Program-made: the position numbers and the translations under genes
Part shown: positions 1-13,719 of the stretch, piece after piece
Layout: each line of letters opens with the position of its first letter
How positions within the stretch are numbered: position 1 is the first letter of the stretch
The notes under the pieces: model-generated
What the model saw: only the letters and a program-made list of their open reading frames with translations
What the model was told of the DNA's origin: nothing
Database searches by the model: none
DNA from: Drechslerella dactyloides
Taxonomy: Eukaryota; Ascomycota; Orbiliomycetes; Orbiliales; Orbiliaceae
Length of the DNA: 64,000 nt
NCBI GenBank assembly: GCA_020064725.1
Contig: JAGTWJ010000007.1
Span: forward strand, 2,294,001 to 2,358,000
Reading direction: 5' to 3'

Positions 1-2676
1 GTTTATATATTATATACTATTTATATTAAAACTTTTTATATATATAAAATTTAAAAAAAAAATTTAGAAAATTATTTTTACTAAAAATATAAAAATAAAC
101 TATTAAAAATAAAAACCAGTTATTTTTGTAAAAATTATATATACTACTTTATTAATTATAGAAATAGATAGTAATATAATTGTAGATATTTTGTAGGGAA
201 AGGATGTATCTACTATTTAAAATATCTTTATAGTTTTAATAGATTAAAGATAGCCTGAAGGTATATCTACTAATATAATAAAGAAGAAAGAGAATATTAT
301 TAGTGTTAGAAATGTTTTAAGAATAATTTTATAAATTAGAAAAATTAGGATAACTATATTAAATAATATTTTATAAAAATATAATAAAAAATAATTAATA
401 GTCTAAACTATAAATTAAAAAACTAAATATGTTTTAAAAATAAGAAGAATATATTAAAATAAAAAATCTAAATTTTTATAGAAAATTTATTTTTATCTTA
501 TTTATATTTAGAAAATTTATAAAAATTTTAATTAATAGTGGAGTAGGATAAAGCTATATCTCTACTATAATAATATAAAGATATTAATTTAAAATATAAT
601 AAAAATTTAATATTTATTAAATAATTGTTTTTTATACTAAATATTAAGATAAGTTATCTAAGAAACTATTCTTAAATTATTTATTAATAAATATTTAGAA
701 GAATATACTATTAATATTTTAAATCTTTTAAAAGATATTCTATTAATTCTGGGATTCTTATAGTTAGTAAAATATAATTTTAGTATTAATTTAAACAAAA
801 AAGAAATTACTTTTAATAATTATAATTATTAAAAGGTTATTAAAAAATAACTAAATAATAGAAATATTTGTAAAGAAATATATTTATAACTTATTATATA
901 TCTATTTAATAAAAAAATCTAAAATAAATATAAATATAAACTAGATATTTTATAAAAAGTATAGATTTAAATTAGAAGTTTATATATAATCTTAGAAATA
1001 ATAGATATTCTTAAATAAATATTTAGAAAAATAAGGAATATCTTCTGATTTATATTAGAAAAACAGATTTTATTTAAAATTAATTTATTTAAATACTTAA
1101 TATTTTTATAAGAAGGAATATAATTTAGATTTATACTAATTTATAAATATATTAATTAAAAGATAGTAATATTCTATAAATATATTAAAGAAAATCTTAA
1201 AATTAAATATATATATAATTTTTTTAATTCATTAGTAGAATATTTTATTTTATTTATAAAAAAAAAGGATTCTAAGAAACTATAAATTTATATTGATTAT
1301 TAAATTCTTAATATAATAACTATTAAATATAAAAAATCTTTATTTTTTATTAATAAATTCTTTAATAAGATATTAAATATTATTATTTATATAAAACTTA
1401 ATTTTATTAATATATATTATAATATTAGAATCAACCTAAAAGAAGAATAGAAAACTATTTTTAAAATTAGATATAAACTATTTAAATACTTAGTTATATT
1501 CTTTAAATTAATTAATACATCTACAACCTTTTAAATATTTATAAATCATATTCTATAAAAGTATATTAATAATATATATATAATATATTTAAATAATATT
1601 TTTATCTACAATAAAAAATCTTTAAAATATTAAAAATATATTAATTAAATTTTTAAAACCCTAAATTAATATAAATTTAAAATAAAATCAAAAAAATTTA
1701 AATTTAAAATAATTAAAGTTAAATTTTTAAAAACTATTATTACTTTTTATAATATAAAAATAAATCTAAAAAAAATATAAATTATATAAAACTAGCTAAT
1801 ACCAAAAATATTTAAGAAAATATAAGTTTTCTTAAAATTATATAATTATTATTAATAATTTATTTAAAAATATAACTATCTAACAATTACCCTTTTAGAA
1901 TTAATAAAAAAAAATATTTATTTTAAAATAATAAAAAAAAAGATTAAAGCATTTTAAATATTAAAAAAAGTATTTATCTTAGTATCTATTTTTAAATTCT
2001 ATAAATTATAATTATTAATATAAATAAAAACTAATATTTTTATAGTAACTTTAAAAATTTATTTATTATAAAAATAATCTAATTAAAAATAGTATTTAAT
2101 TACTTATTTATTATATAAATTTAATACTATAGAAATAAAATATTTTATATATAATAAAGAATTTATAGCTATTTTATATATTTATAAAAAATAAAGAGTT
2201 TATTTATAAATTATAAAATTATTTAAAGTATTTTTAGATTATAAGAATTTTATATATTTCTTAATAATAAAAGAATTTAGCAAATATTAAATTTAATAAT
2301 AAGAAATATTTAATAAATATAATATAAAAATTATTTATTTAAAAAAAAAAGAAAATATTAGAGTAGATATTTTTAATTAATAATTAAATTTGATAAAAAA
2401 TATCTTTATAAATAAAAAAATAATCTTAGAATAATAAAAAAATATTATTATTATTAATAAGGAATTTAATATTATTATTTATGAAATAGAATTAGAGATA
2501 GCTATCTAATTTAAAGAAAATTATTAAAAAAATATAATAATAAAAAAAATATTATAAAATTTTAAAAAAGTCACTACCCCTTTTTTTATAAAAAATAAAT
2601 ATATTTTTTTCAAAAATCTCTTTTATATTTTAAATAAGAAAATATAATTTAAAATTTTATAATTATATTATAATAT
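1..2676 (+). mobile_element. Degraded Ty3/gypsy pol fragment (outer element, left part)
   Basis: This stretch is colinear with the better preserved pol at about 39.5-41.8 kb, running from upstream of reverse transcriptase through RNase H to the start of integrase. Every frame is broken by TAA/TAG where Gln or Trp is expected, so it is a RIP-mutated pseudogene without function. At 2676 it is interrupted by the LTR of an opposite-strand copy, and the same plus-strand element resumes at 16074 inside the chromodomain region. About 1.1 kb of integrase, judged against 41.82-42.95 kb, is missing across that interruption. The 5' LTR and gag would lie left of the window. Assignment rests on internal paralogy. 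Confidence 0.8.
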
Positions 2677-3363
2677 TGTTACACTTCGGCCCAGGACCAG
2701 GTTGAACACACTTCACCCTGAAGTCCCTGACTCTCAGTCACTACTATACAGGTTCTTAATAGTGGAAGATAAATATATATTAAATATAATAGTTACTATT
2801 AGAATAAAATATATAATAATAATAGTAAATAGATTAGCTATTAAGATACTATGGTTTAAATATTAATTAATAGTTTTTAAAAAAGAAGTCATTAGTCCTA
2901 AAATAAAATATATTGATTATATATATAATATCTTAATATATAAACTAATAAAGATATATTAATATATTGTTTAAGTGGCTTAATATTCACTTTATTTAGT
3001 ACTTAGCTGAGTATTAAATACTTTGAGTATTAAATATTTATATAACCATAAGTTATTATAGTAACTTCTGCTCAAAAAAAAATATTATAATAATAATATT
3101 CTTATATAGTAGTATTTTTCTATATAATCCAAGATTTTATATAACCATATTATTTATATAGTCTTACCACTTATATAGTAGAACATATTATATAAATTAA
3201 TAGTTTATATAAAGCAAGTTTATATAATTATATATCCTATATAGGAGTCTATTTTATATAATATATAGATATATTATTATTTTATGTATTATATGGACTA
3301 AGTATCTATATGAGAATCTGGTTTATATAAGATATTTAGATATTATATTATTATCCCATAATA
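2677..3363 (-). repeat. LTR (3' LTR of the minus-strand chromovirus)
   Basis: The LTR is 687 bp and on the plus strand begins TGTTACACTTCGGCCCAGG and ends CCCATAATA, a mutated form of TAACA. It aligns end to end with the repeats at 15388, 17508, 28104, 32832, 51758 and 55221. The final CA of the consensus has become TA, the expected RIP product. Confidence 0.88.
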
Positions 3364-3376
3364 CTATTCTCCTCTT
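3364..3376 (-). other. Polypurine tract next to the 3' LTR
   Basis: Read on the minus strand, a purine-only run (GGAAGAGGAGA followed by ATAG) abuts the LTR start. The same tract is present at the equivalent place beside the LTRs ending at 52444 and 55911. This is where plus-strand DNA synthesis of an LTR retrotransposon is primed, and it confirms both the LTR border and the orientation. Confidence 0.65.
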
Positions 3377-4460
3377 CCATAAGAATTAGTAGTATACTAA
3401 TTTAAATATAGACATAAATAATATAGAATAAAGTAATACAAATTTTTTATATATAATATAATTATATAATCCAAATAATATAACTTTTGGTCAAAGGGTT
3501 TTTTTACCATGTTTTTCTCTTTTTCTATAATTAATTTTTTTTAATATAATTTTTTCTATTAATATACCTACTAATTATTATAAGAAATCTTCTACTAATT
3601 ATTATCTTAATTAAGTATAAATTATTGAAAGATATTTAATAATTTCTATAATAATATATGAATTTTATATATCTAATTTATATATTTATAGGGTAAACTT
3701 AGATATTAGCAAAAAATGTTCTGTCTACATACATCAAAAATATTGTTATATTTTCCTTAATCTAAATGGATAGTTCTTCTTATCTAGTTCTTATACTAAT
3801 GATTTATCTGACTTATTTTAGTAGAGCACACTCTCAGGGTTATTAATCACAAGTATAAAAAGTTGTAAAGGGCTAAATAAGATTAATCTTAACTTTTCTA
3901 AGAATCATTACTATTAGTTAGAAAGTTGGTAACTGCTTAAGTAAAGATAACTTATCTTTATTAAAAGTTAAATACTGCTTCCTTAAAAACAAAGGCTGCC
4001 TTTAAAAAGGAAGAAGCTTTAATTAAGGAACAAAAGAATTTCAAAAAAGAAATCAGCATTTCTTTATCCAAAATCAAAGATTTAGAATTATTTAATTTTA
4101 AAATTTTTCTAAATAATAATGTTACAAATCTTAATACTTAATATAGCATCCTTCTAATATATATATATTACTAAATATAACTAATACTAGTTTATACTAT
4201 ATTATACATATAATTTTAAGAATTATTCTATAAGATTCTATTACACAAAAAAAGATAAAATAAAGTAGATTATTAAAAATATTCTATTCTTTTATTATTC
4301 TTATTCTTTTATTTTCTTTTAATATAGCAGTAATATATCTTAATTATTCTAATTACTAATAGACATTAGTTTTTAAACTAACTACACCATGTCTTTATTT
4401 TAAAACTAAAATAAATATTAATATTTTAGACAAAATTACTTATTATTAAAATAGTATATA
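3377..4460 (+). pseudogene. Retroelement 3' region with antisense open frame (broken)
   Basis: The host retroelement is on the minus strand, but the coding-like signal here is on the plus strand. A lysine/glutamate-rich stretch (about 3983-4130) reads as a coiled-coil-like segment with AFKKEEALIKEQKNF. From about 4321 another frame reads toward NINILDKITYY and is cut by the Fot-type insertion at 4461. It resumes at 6327 and ends in a stop near 6439. The two segments are in different frames here, so an indel, an intron or two separate proteins are possible. Related copies lie at 16.3-17.0, 50.1-50.7, 53.1-53.65 and 56.5-57.1 kb. I recognise no family. Confidence 0.45.
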
Positions 4461-6326
4461 ACGTAATCCATAAGCGAGCGTGCCACCCAAGCGAGCGTGC
4501 CACTATTTACCATCAACGCGTCTTTCTACCTTCATACTATATTACTCTACAACAACTACAATAGCCGCCAATTCAATTGAATCCAAAGTTATATTTATTC
4601 TTAAAACTATAAAAAAAAATAAAAAATTAAATATTTGAACTACTGCTAAATATTATAATGTCTTTTAAATAATAATTGTTTGCTAATGTGATGGTGTGTT
4701 ATTGTGATATAACATTATATTCAATTCACAAAAACTTACAATTCTAGAAAAGGAGACTATTATCTAATATATACTTAAGTTAGTTTTATAATTATTTTAT
4801 CTTAGATTATTTAATATAGAAGATATAACCAATTAATTACTCTTTATATACAATAATAATAATATACTACATATTGGCAAGAATTAGGCTACCAACTTTA
4901 TTAAACACTATCTAGAACTTAAAATATGTTTATCTTAAAAGTACAACTACCAATAAACTAAATACAAAGATCCTAAACTTATTAGGGGTTGGTTCCAGTT
5001 TATATAAATTATAAAAACTAAATATAGTATCTTAGATAATAATATCTATAATTTCAATAAAATAAGCTTTACAATAGGTATTATTTTAACTATTATAGTT
5101 ATTATAGATACTAAATGCTATAACAGAGCTAAGTTAGTATAGCCTGGGAACTGTGAATAAGTAACAGTTATTCAGGGTATTAATGCCCAAAATTGGATCA
5201 TATTGCCATTCATTATCCTTACAAGTTAATACCACCTATCTAACTAATATATAGAGTATAACTTACCAAAGACCTAGGCAATTGTAACTACTAACAATAG
5301 CTGGACAACAAACAAGAAAAACATGGAGTAAATTTAGTATTTCAACTAATTTTCAGTGCTGCACTACAAAAACATATACCATCTATTAATTCTTGATAGC
5401 TATAAAAATTACTATTCAACTAAATTCAAACTCTATTACCAGAAACATAAGATTGTTATATTCTACATGCTTCCACATTCATCATATCTTCTTCAGCCAC
5501 TAGATGTTAGTTGCTTTGCTCCATTAAAGCAAACATACACTTATAAAATTAAAGATTTAATACACATACATATTACCTATATTAGTAAGCTAGAGTTCTT
5601 ATCTAGTTTTTACAAAATATTCATTATCTCAATAACTAAAAAGAATATATATAGTATCTTTACTAAAGCTAACATTTTACCCTATAACCTAGAGATAATT
5701 TTTTTAAAACTAAATATAGTACTAACACCCTCCCCCATAAACTCTCACCCTAGTATAGCAGTATAGACTACCAAAATACTAAAAAATCCTATAAAAATAA
5801 ACCTATAATTAAAACTTATTAAAAACCAAATTACCCAGCACCAAAGTAGCTTTCTAATATCTATTATAATTACTATAGACTAATTTGTCAAAAGTATATA
5901 ATTTATAATATATAAGCTATTACTTTTATATGTAAAAACCACTATACTCTAGGCAGCTAATAAGATATTAAGTAAACACCAGAAAATACCAAAAAATTAC
6001 TTACAAAATAGAAGGTCACTTAATATAAAAAAAACATATAATATTTTAACTTAAAATATAATAAAAAAACAACTATAATAAAAAACCCACCAATACAATA
6101 TCTAACTGAAGAAAGGTAGTATAAAGTCATAGGATTATAGTAAATATAGTAAAGCTAGGTATAATATACAAACTTATCAAAAAATTATTTAAGTATATAA
6201 TTAACCTATTTACCATATAATTATAACATATCTATAATAAGATGGTAGTGTAGTTGATGCTTCCATCAGCATAGTGTTGAAAAATGGTATGCTCGCTTGG
6301 GTGGCACGCTCGCTTATGGATTACGT
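4461..6326 (+). mobile_element. Fot1/pogo-type DNA transposon (1.87 kb)
   Basis: The element is flanked by TA on both sides (4459-4460 and 6327-6328) and has TIRs of about 40 bp starting ACGTAATCCATAAGCGAGCG. Each TIR contains two tandem half-sites about 17 bp apart. The plus-strand body is a transposase gene, the least mutated copy in the window. It is inserted in the antisense open frame of the 3' region of the gypsy element, at the TA of an ATATAAG sequence. The TIRs remain GC-rich although the interior has many RIP-type changes. Confidence 0.92.
4725..5766 (+). pseudogene. Fot1/pogo-like transposase, RIP-mutated
   Basis: The N-terminal part recalls the pogo DNA-binding region (a frame with HIGKN followed by ATNFIKHYLELK) but is interrupted by stops and shifts. 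The first catalytic Asp region appears near 5047 as YNFNKIGF, with the Asp of the usual DET changed to Asn, a G-to-A change. From 5356 to 5766 a 136-codon frame stays open. It holds LLILDS, whose Asp is residue 14, and PHSSYLLQPLDVSCF, whose Asp is residue 50. The 35 residues between them match the DD35D spacing of Fot1-type transposases. The product would cut and paste the element at TA sites. The gene is inactive here. Confidence 0.85.
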
Positions 6327-9300
6327 TATAAGATTATGAACAAATTAGTTTATACCTTGAAAAAAAAAAAATTCTATATATATACAAGTTTTTTATATCT
6401 AATAATAATCTTAATATTAAAAAATATAATTCTAAGATAAAATAGATTCTTTTGATATAATCATCATAATTAATCTTTTATACTCTAACATTTCTTTCTA
6501 AATCTTTCTCAAAATTATTATAATAATAGATCTTACCCTGCTTAACAAACATCAAATCCATCAAAATATTATCTAACAAGCTCCAATAAGATATTATCTT
6601 CTAATTATCATAAATCTTCTTCTAACAAATAATCCTTCTATCTAATCAGAAATTCATTAACTAACATTTCTAGGTTTTTTCTATAGTCTAAAATCTTTTT
6701 AACTTTATATTTATTATAATCATCTTTCTCAATCTTTAGATTATTTACCTCTTTTTTAAACCCATCTAGTATAGGCTTAAGCAGAGTAATATAAAATATT
6801 TTATAGATTTTTAAATTTCTAAAGATATAGAGTTTAAAAAGATATTTATTCAGTTTTTTAATTATAATATATAATCTAAGTTTTTAGAAGTCAAGCTTTT
6901 AATTAAATTTTTTGATTTTAATATTTTTTACAAACAAATATATTTTATCTTTTTCCTTCAAAAAAGGTGCTTTTATTTTTTTCTTATTATAATAATAAAA
7001 TATAGTTTCAGCTATAAAATTTAAGTTATTCTTTAGATATTTATATAATTTATTTATAGATTTAAAATATTCTTTAATACTAGGTATTTCTTTTTTTATA
7101 AATAGGGTTAATTATATAGTTTATAGGTTCCAGCCTTATAGTACTTTATAGAATATATAATTTATTACTAAATATTTTAATAAGTTATATATAAATTCTA
7201 CTATAAATAATAGTCTTATTTAATTATTTTGTATATAATTAAGAAATAATCTAAGATAGATTTTAATTGTTTAAATTATTTATTTTAATGTTTTATTAGT
7301 TTAAGCTTTTTTCTTTAGTTGCTATATTGAGTTTGATGTCTAATAAGTTTATAATATATTTCCAGTATTTACTGCTGAAAAGAAGGTCTTTATTATAAAT
7401 ATATTTTTTTTATAATCTGTATTAGCTAAATACTTGTTTATTATAGATTATTAAGAATTATTCTACTCTCTAAAAATTATTCTATAGTTTTAGAATAATA
7501 GTTTTAATAAATCTATAAATAATAATTAAGATTTTATTATATATCTAATTTATTAAAAAATCTTTTAAATATAGTAATTCTTATATAAAATCATAAATTA
7601 TAATTTGGAATAATTTAATTGGTGCCTTATTTAATTATAGATATTTATATAATATATATTTTACTAATTTATTTCTTAAACATAGGTTACAGGTTTTAAT
7701 ATAGTTTTTAATTTATTATCTTATTTTAGATTAAAAATACTATTATATAATAAGTTTTTGTATTCTTTTAATTTCTAAATATCTATATATAGATATGTTA
7801 TAATATAGTTATAGGATTTCTAGTTATATTTTCTTTTTTGGGATATAAAAGAGATTCTTAAAAAAAATATACCCATTTTCTATAAAAAAAAAGGGTAATA
7901 ATTTTTTTAAAATTCTATAATATTCTTTTTATTGTTATATTTTTTTGGTAATTTTTTTTAAATCAGATAGCTATTTCTGGTTCTATTTTATAAATAATAA
8001 TATTAAGTTTTTTATTAATAATAATAACATTTCTTTATTATTCTAAGATTATTCCCTTATCTATAAAAATATTTTTTATAAAGTCTAGTTATTAATTAAT
8101 AATATTAACTCTAATATTTTCTTTTCTTTTAAAATAAATAATTTTTATATTATATTTACTAAATATTTCCTATTATTAAATTTAATATCTATTAAGTTCT
8201 TTTATTATTAGAAAATAAATAAGGTTTTTATAATTTGAGAATATTTTAAATAATTTTATAATTTATAGATAAACTTTCTATTTCTTATAAGTATATAAGA
8301 TAATTATAAGTTTTTTATTATATATAGGATACTTTATTTTTATAACATTAAATTTATATAATAAATAAATAACTAAATACTATTTCTAATTAGGTTATTT
8401 CTATAGTAGATAAGCTTTTAAAACTATTATAAAAATATCAGTTTCTATTTATATTAATAGTTCTAAGTTATAAAATTTAAGAATAAGTATTAAAATAAAT
8501 ATGTTTTTTAGTATTTAAAATACCTTAATTCTTTTCTTTATTATTTCAAAATAAATATCTTTCTTTATTAATTCTAAAAAAACAATTAACGTATTCCACA
8601 AGCGAGCGGACCACACAAGCGAGCGGACCACCCCATATAAACCAACACCCTACCAAAACACTTTTTATTGATAACTTAATCAATAATTAATTTAAAATTA
8701 GAATAAAATTAATCTTGTTTATATAAACTATTACAAATCTAAAAATATTTTTTTAAATTTTTTTTATATTAAATTAAAGAAATATACAAGGGGGGTGGTC
8801 CGGTCGCTTGTCTGGTCCAGTCGCTTATTGTTGACGTTATCAGATAACTGTATTCTTAAATAAATTATTGGTAATAGTTATATAGTCTTAAAAAGGCTTA
8901 TATTTTCCTAAATATTTTTAATATTAACCAATCTTATATAACTTATACTTTCTTTGGATTCATTTTTATACCATAAAAAATAATAATAACTTTTAGAAAT
9001 TCAATTTTAGTTATTTTGAATTTGGATTTCTTTAGCTTAACCTTAAACTTATATTAATTCAAGATTTTAAAAATTTAGTTAATATATTTTTAATATTCTA
9101 AGAGGTTTTTATTATAAATAAGAATATTATCTAGATATATTATACATATATTATTAATATATTTTTATAAAATATAGTTTATAAATGTTTAAAAAATTAT
9201 AGGTACATTAATTAGTTCAAAAGATATAATTAAATATTTAAATAACTTATATCTAATTCTAAAAATAGTTTTCTATTTTTTTCTAGGATTAATTCTAATA

Positions 9301-11825
9301 TTATAATATATATTAGTAAAATTAAATTTTATATAAATAATAATATCTGATATCTTATTAAAGGATTTGTTAATAAAAAATAAAAATCTTCTATCTTTAA
9401 TAATTATTATATTAAGGGTTTGGTAGTTGATATAAATTTATAGTTTTTTAAAATCCTTTTTCTTTATAAATAAAATAGAATATCCTACTAATAAATTAAA
9501 AAATTATATATATCTTATTCTAAGATTTTCTTTAATATATTTATAAAGTATTACTATTTTTTAATTAATATATCTATATATTAGTATAAATCTAAACTAC
9601 ATTCCTTTCTACAAAAATATCAAATATTTAAATAAATTAATTTTAAATAAGATTTATTCTTCTAGTATAAATTAGAAAACATTTCTTACTTTTTTAAATA
9701 TCTATTTAAAAATATTTATTATTTTTAAAACTATATATAGACTTCTAACTTAAATTTATATTTTCTATAAAATATTTAGTTTATATTTGTATTTATTTTA
9801 GATTTCTTTGTTAGATAAGTAGATAGTAAGTTATAGATATATTTCTTTATAAATATTTCTATTATTAAGTAGTTTTTTAGTAATTTTTTAATAATTATAA
9901 TTATTAAAAATGATTTCTTTTTTCTTCTAGTTAATACTAGGATTATGTTTTACTAGTTATAGGAATCTTAGGACTAATAGAGTATTTTCTAAAAGATCTA
10001 AGATATTAATAATATATTTTTCTAAGTATCTATTAATGAATAATTTAAATATAGTTTCTTAGATAACTTATCCCAAGATTTGGTATAAGAAAGTAGTTAC
10101 TTAGTAAATATTAGATTTTTATTATATTTTAAGTTAGTATTTTTATATTATTATAGTAAAAATATAATTTTCTTTAATTCTATTATTAATTAGGATTTCT
10201 ATAGATTTTCTAAATATAAATAAGGTAAAAGTAAGTTTTCTGTGGAGACTTAGGTTTCTTATCTTAGTATATTTCTATTAATTCTAAAATATATCTAGTT
10301 TTTTAATTTATAATTTGGGCCATTAATTGCTTTCTATTATATTTCTATAAAATATTATTCTATATATTTGTTTTCTTCTTATTAGTTAGTAAAGTTATTT
10401 TTAAAATATTTTTAATAAAAGTAATATTGTTCTTTTTTTTTATAATATTATTTAATATATTATTTACAAATTTTAAATTTATTAAAATTATAAAGATATT
10501 TTAGATAATAGATCTATTTTTTTCCTAAATAACAATAATTATAATATTATCTTTTTTTATAAGTCTAGAAATATTATATACAGTTTTTATAAAAATACCT
10601 AGTCTTAATTTCTAGGGTTTTATTATGGTATTTCTGGTTAAAATAGTTTTCTGAATATTATTTCCATTCTTCAAATATTCCAAAGATTAAAATATAAATA
10701 GTATAAAGTATATATAATAATTTTTTAAGCTTATTATTAATAATATATTTTGTTTTTTTAAAATTATTATTTTTATTTACTAATTTTTTATATATCTTTT
10801 TATAATTTTGACATATCTATATAAGTTTCTTGATTTAGGCTATAATGTATTCATTAACTTGTTATATTTCTAAGATTTCTCTCCATTCTTTTTACTTAAT
10901 ATTATTATAGATATATCCACAGTATTTAAACCATATTCTAAAGTATCTTATATAATAAATATATTTAAAAATGCCAAAAATTTCTTGTGGCAATTTTTTT
11001 TAATATAATCTAGGTATAGGAAATAGTAATATTAATATATCTATTTATTATAGTAGTTGTTATAAAGATTGAAATATCTATATAATTATATATTAGTATT
11101 ATTTTATTAACAAAGCTAACATCTTTGCCCAGTATATAGAAGGTATTCTATATTATTGAAAAATTATCTTCTATTTTTAGGGTTATACTATAATAAGTTT
11201 TTGTTATTTTTAGCCTATAACTAATACACTTTCTATTAATTGGTAAAGGGTTATTTATATTTTTAGGTCATATATTAGTAAGTAATTTTTTGATATGGTT
11301 AGTAAATATTTTATTATTTTTTTATAATATTTTATTATTTAATAGTATCTATTTCTTTAGCCTGTTTATAATTTTAGTAGATATTAATTTCTAATATTCT
11401 ATATATTATATTTTCTCTGATTAAGATAATAAGTTTATATATTATATAACTTTATTGTTTATATAATTGGATATATTATTAAAAGAAAACTATTTATAAG
11501 ATGATTCTTCTGGTATTCTTATTAATAATTTCTGATTTCCATCTTTATTTTATATAGTATTTTTTATAATAGATTTTAAGGTTTTTAAAGATCAGTTCTT
11601 ATTATAATTAGTTAAATTATTTAGGGGGTATAATTAAAATAAGTAATATCTAAATTATTTTTATAGAGATTCCTTTATTATTTTGGTATTTTTCTTATAA
11701 ACATTTATTTAAGCTTCTTCTATATACTAAATAGAATCCTAATATTAGGTTACTCTATAATCAGTTAAGTTTATCTTTTTCTAATTCTATATTTTTAAAT
11801 AGAATAGGATTTTATTTAATAGTTA
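6327..11825 (-). pseudogene. Chromovirus pol polyprotein, minus strand, RIP-mutated
   Basis: Domains are recognised by translating the minus strand and by paralogy with 39-43 kb. The reverse transcriptase box reads YLDNILIYN at about 9114-9140, where active enzymes have YLDD. RNase H and integrase follow toward lower coordinates. A chromodomain lies at about 6600-6730, with KVKKILDYRKN and later FLIR-stop-KDYLLEEDL, the stop replacing the Trp of the usual KWKGY. The protease region lies at about 10.8-11.8 kb. A 249-bp MITE interrupts the gene at 8589, and a Fot-type element at 11826 separates it from gag. Chromodomains in this class are thought to direct integration to heterochromatin by binding methylated histone H3. 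No functional protein can be made. Confidence 0.78.
8589..8837 (+). mobile_element. 249-bp MITE, copy 1
   Basis: The element is flanked by TA at 8587-8588 and 8838-8839. The left end, ACGTATTCCACAAGCGAGCG, is the TIR of the 11826 and 37149 transposons. The right end, read inward, is ACGTCAACAATAAGCGACTG, a related but different TIR. The interior is AT-rich and non-coding. Copies at 26924, 27544, 29255, 43664 and 60544 differ from this one by about one base each by eye. It was presumably mobilised by a Fot-type transposase. It is shorter than the length usually needed to trigger RIP, which may explain its intact sequence. Confidence 0.93.
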
Positions 11826-13717
11826 ACGTATTCCACAAGCGAGCGGACCACACAAGCGAGCGGACCACCTCAACACCCCACCCCAGCAAAAACACCGGCT
11901 TTACGGCTATACTGCTATTATACTGGGCTATATATATGTTAGTTTGCTTGGTTATATGTTTAAGATGTCTGCTGGTATGTTTGAATGTTATATCTAGGCT
12001 TATTATAACTACTGTAGTGAATTATTTTTCTAGAAATAGTTTCTGGCTGGGGGCTGCTCTGATGGTTTAGATGTCTTATTTGCTTACTTTGTTTACTTAT
12101 AGTATTATTATCTAGGATTTCACTAATCTGGTGTATGGTAAGTATATCTCCATACTATATATATTATTTTTTTGTCTACTAGTGTTTGTTTAATATCTTA
12201 TTAATAGAGTGTAGTATTATATTCTCTATTTATATAAACATTAACTAGTGTATTATTATCTATACCTTTTTAATAAATTAGTCTACAGTAGCTAGTAATA
12301 ATATTAAAGAACTATCCTAATACTAAGTAATTTGGTTTTTGATAAGTTTTGATTATAGGCTAGTTTTTAAAGGATTTATTGGGGTTTTTGTTATCCAGGT
12401 GGTTACTGCATTTGTAATATTAAGATATAAATTTATTAGGGTAGACACTGGTAGCTATACATCTAGTTTTAAGAGGACCCTATTAAGATCATAAGGTACA
12501 ATACTAGCTCCAGTAAAGTTACTACATATATTCTTAAATATTATTATAGCAGTAAATATCCTATGAAACCCAGAGAAGAACTCTAGCTTGTTAATATAGT
12601 TAATATATATATATATTAAGTCCTCTACCTAGCAACTATACACCTGTTTTAATAGCTTAAAGCACCCAACATCTAACAACTGAAAAAAATATAAAGAATA
12701 TGGTAGTATACAAACTATAATAATCTTATATTCTTAATAATAAAATTTAAAAGATGTTAAGTAGTAGTTATTATAGCTATCTAGAACTAATAGTTGGTAG
12801 TCTGAAATATAGTATCACACTATAAAATAATTAAAATACTTTAATTACTCTACAGCAACCTTATTTGTTGTCTAACTATTATTAAAGAATATAATAACCC
12901 AGTTATTTAGTAAATTGGTCTCTATATATCAGCTAGCTAGGTAGTATTAGCTAGTTAAGATAATAAATAATAATATTATCTAATCTTTTATACTTATTTT
13001 TTGAATGACTATTGCCTATTTATAATTCCCAGACTATACTAGTTTAGTTTTATTGTATATTTTAACTTTTATAATAACCATAATTATAAAGATCATGTCT
13101 ATTATAAAGCTTATTTTATCAAAGTTATAAATATTATTGTCTGTAATATCATACTTTACTTTTATTATTTATAAAAGCTGAAACCACTTTTGAATAAAAT
13201 CCAGGTCTTTATATTTAATTTGCTGATAGTTGTATTTTCTAAATAGACACATTTAAAGCTCTAAACAGTATTTTACAAAGTTTACCATCCAATTTTTACT
13301 AATATATTATATATTATTATCAGTATATATCAATAATAACTAGTTAACTATATCTTTTATATTATCTAACCTAAGATAAAAAGATTATGTAGATAATTTA
13401 AATATATACTAAACAATAATATTTTTTTTTAATTTTGTAAGGTTTTGTGATTTAAAGATATTATCTATCTTTAAAATATAGCTATTATATTAGTATAATA
13501 GAGTAATATAAAGGATATTATAAAGCTTAATAGTAGCTCAAATACTTAATTTTTAATTTTTTTCCAAAACTTTAATAACTAAAATAACTCAAGATTTAAT
13601 TATAATAGCAGCCATAATAATAATTATAAAGATAATATGGTGCAAAAAAGGAGTAGTCACACCAGTGTTGAGAGGTGGTCCGCTCGCTTGTGTGGTCCAC
13701 TCGCTTGTGGAATACGT
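11826..13717 (-). mobile_element. Fot1/pogo-type DNA transposon (1.89 kb)
   Basis: TA flanks lie at 11824-11825 and 13718-13719, and the TIR starts ACGTATTCCACAAGCGAGCG. The transposase gene is on the minus strand: the reverse complement of about 12.4-12.6 kb reads YINKLEFFSGF and then PYDLNRVLLKLDV, the C-terminal part of the DDE region also seen at 5580-5720 and 38.27-38.40 kb. One CpG in the right TIR has changed (CCGCTCG to CCACTCG), while the rest of the TIR is intact. It interrupts the chromovirus between gag and pol. Confidence 0.92.
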
Positions 13718-13719
13718 TA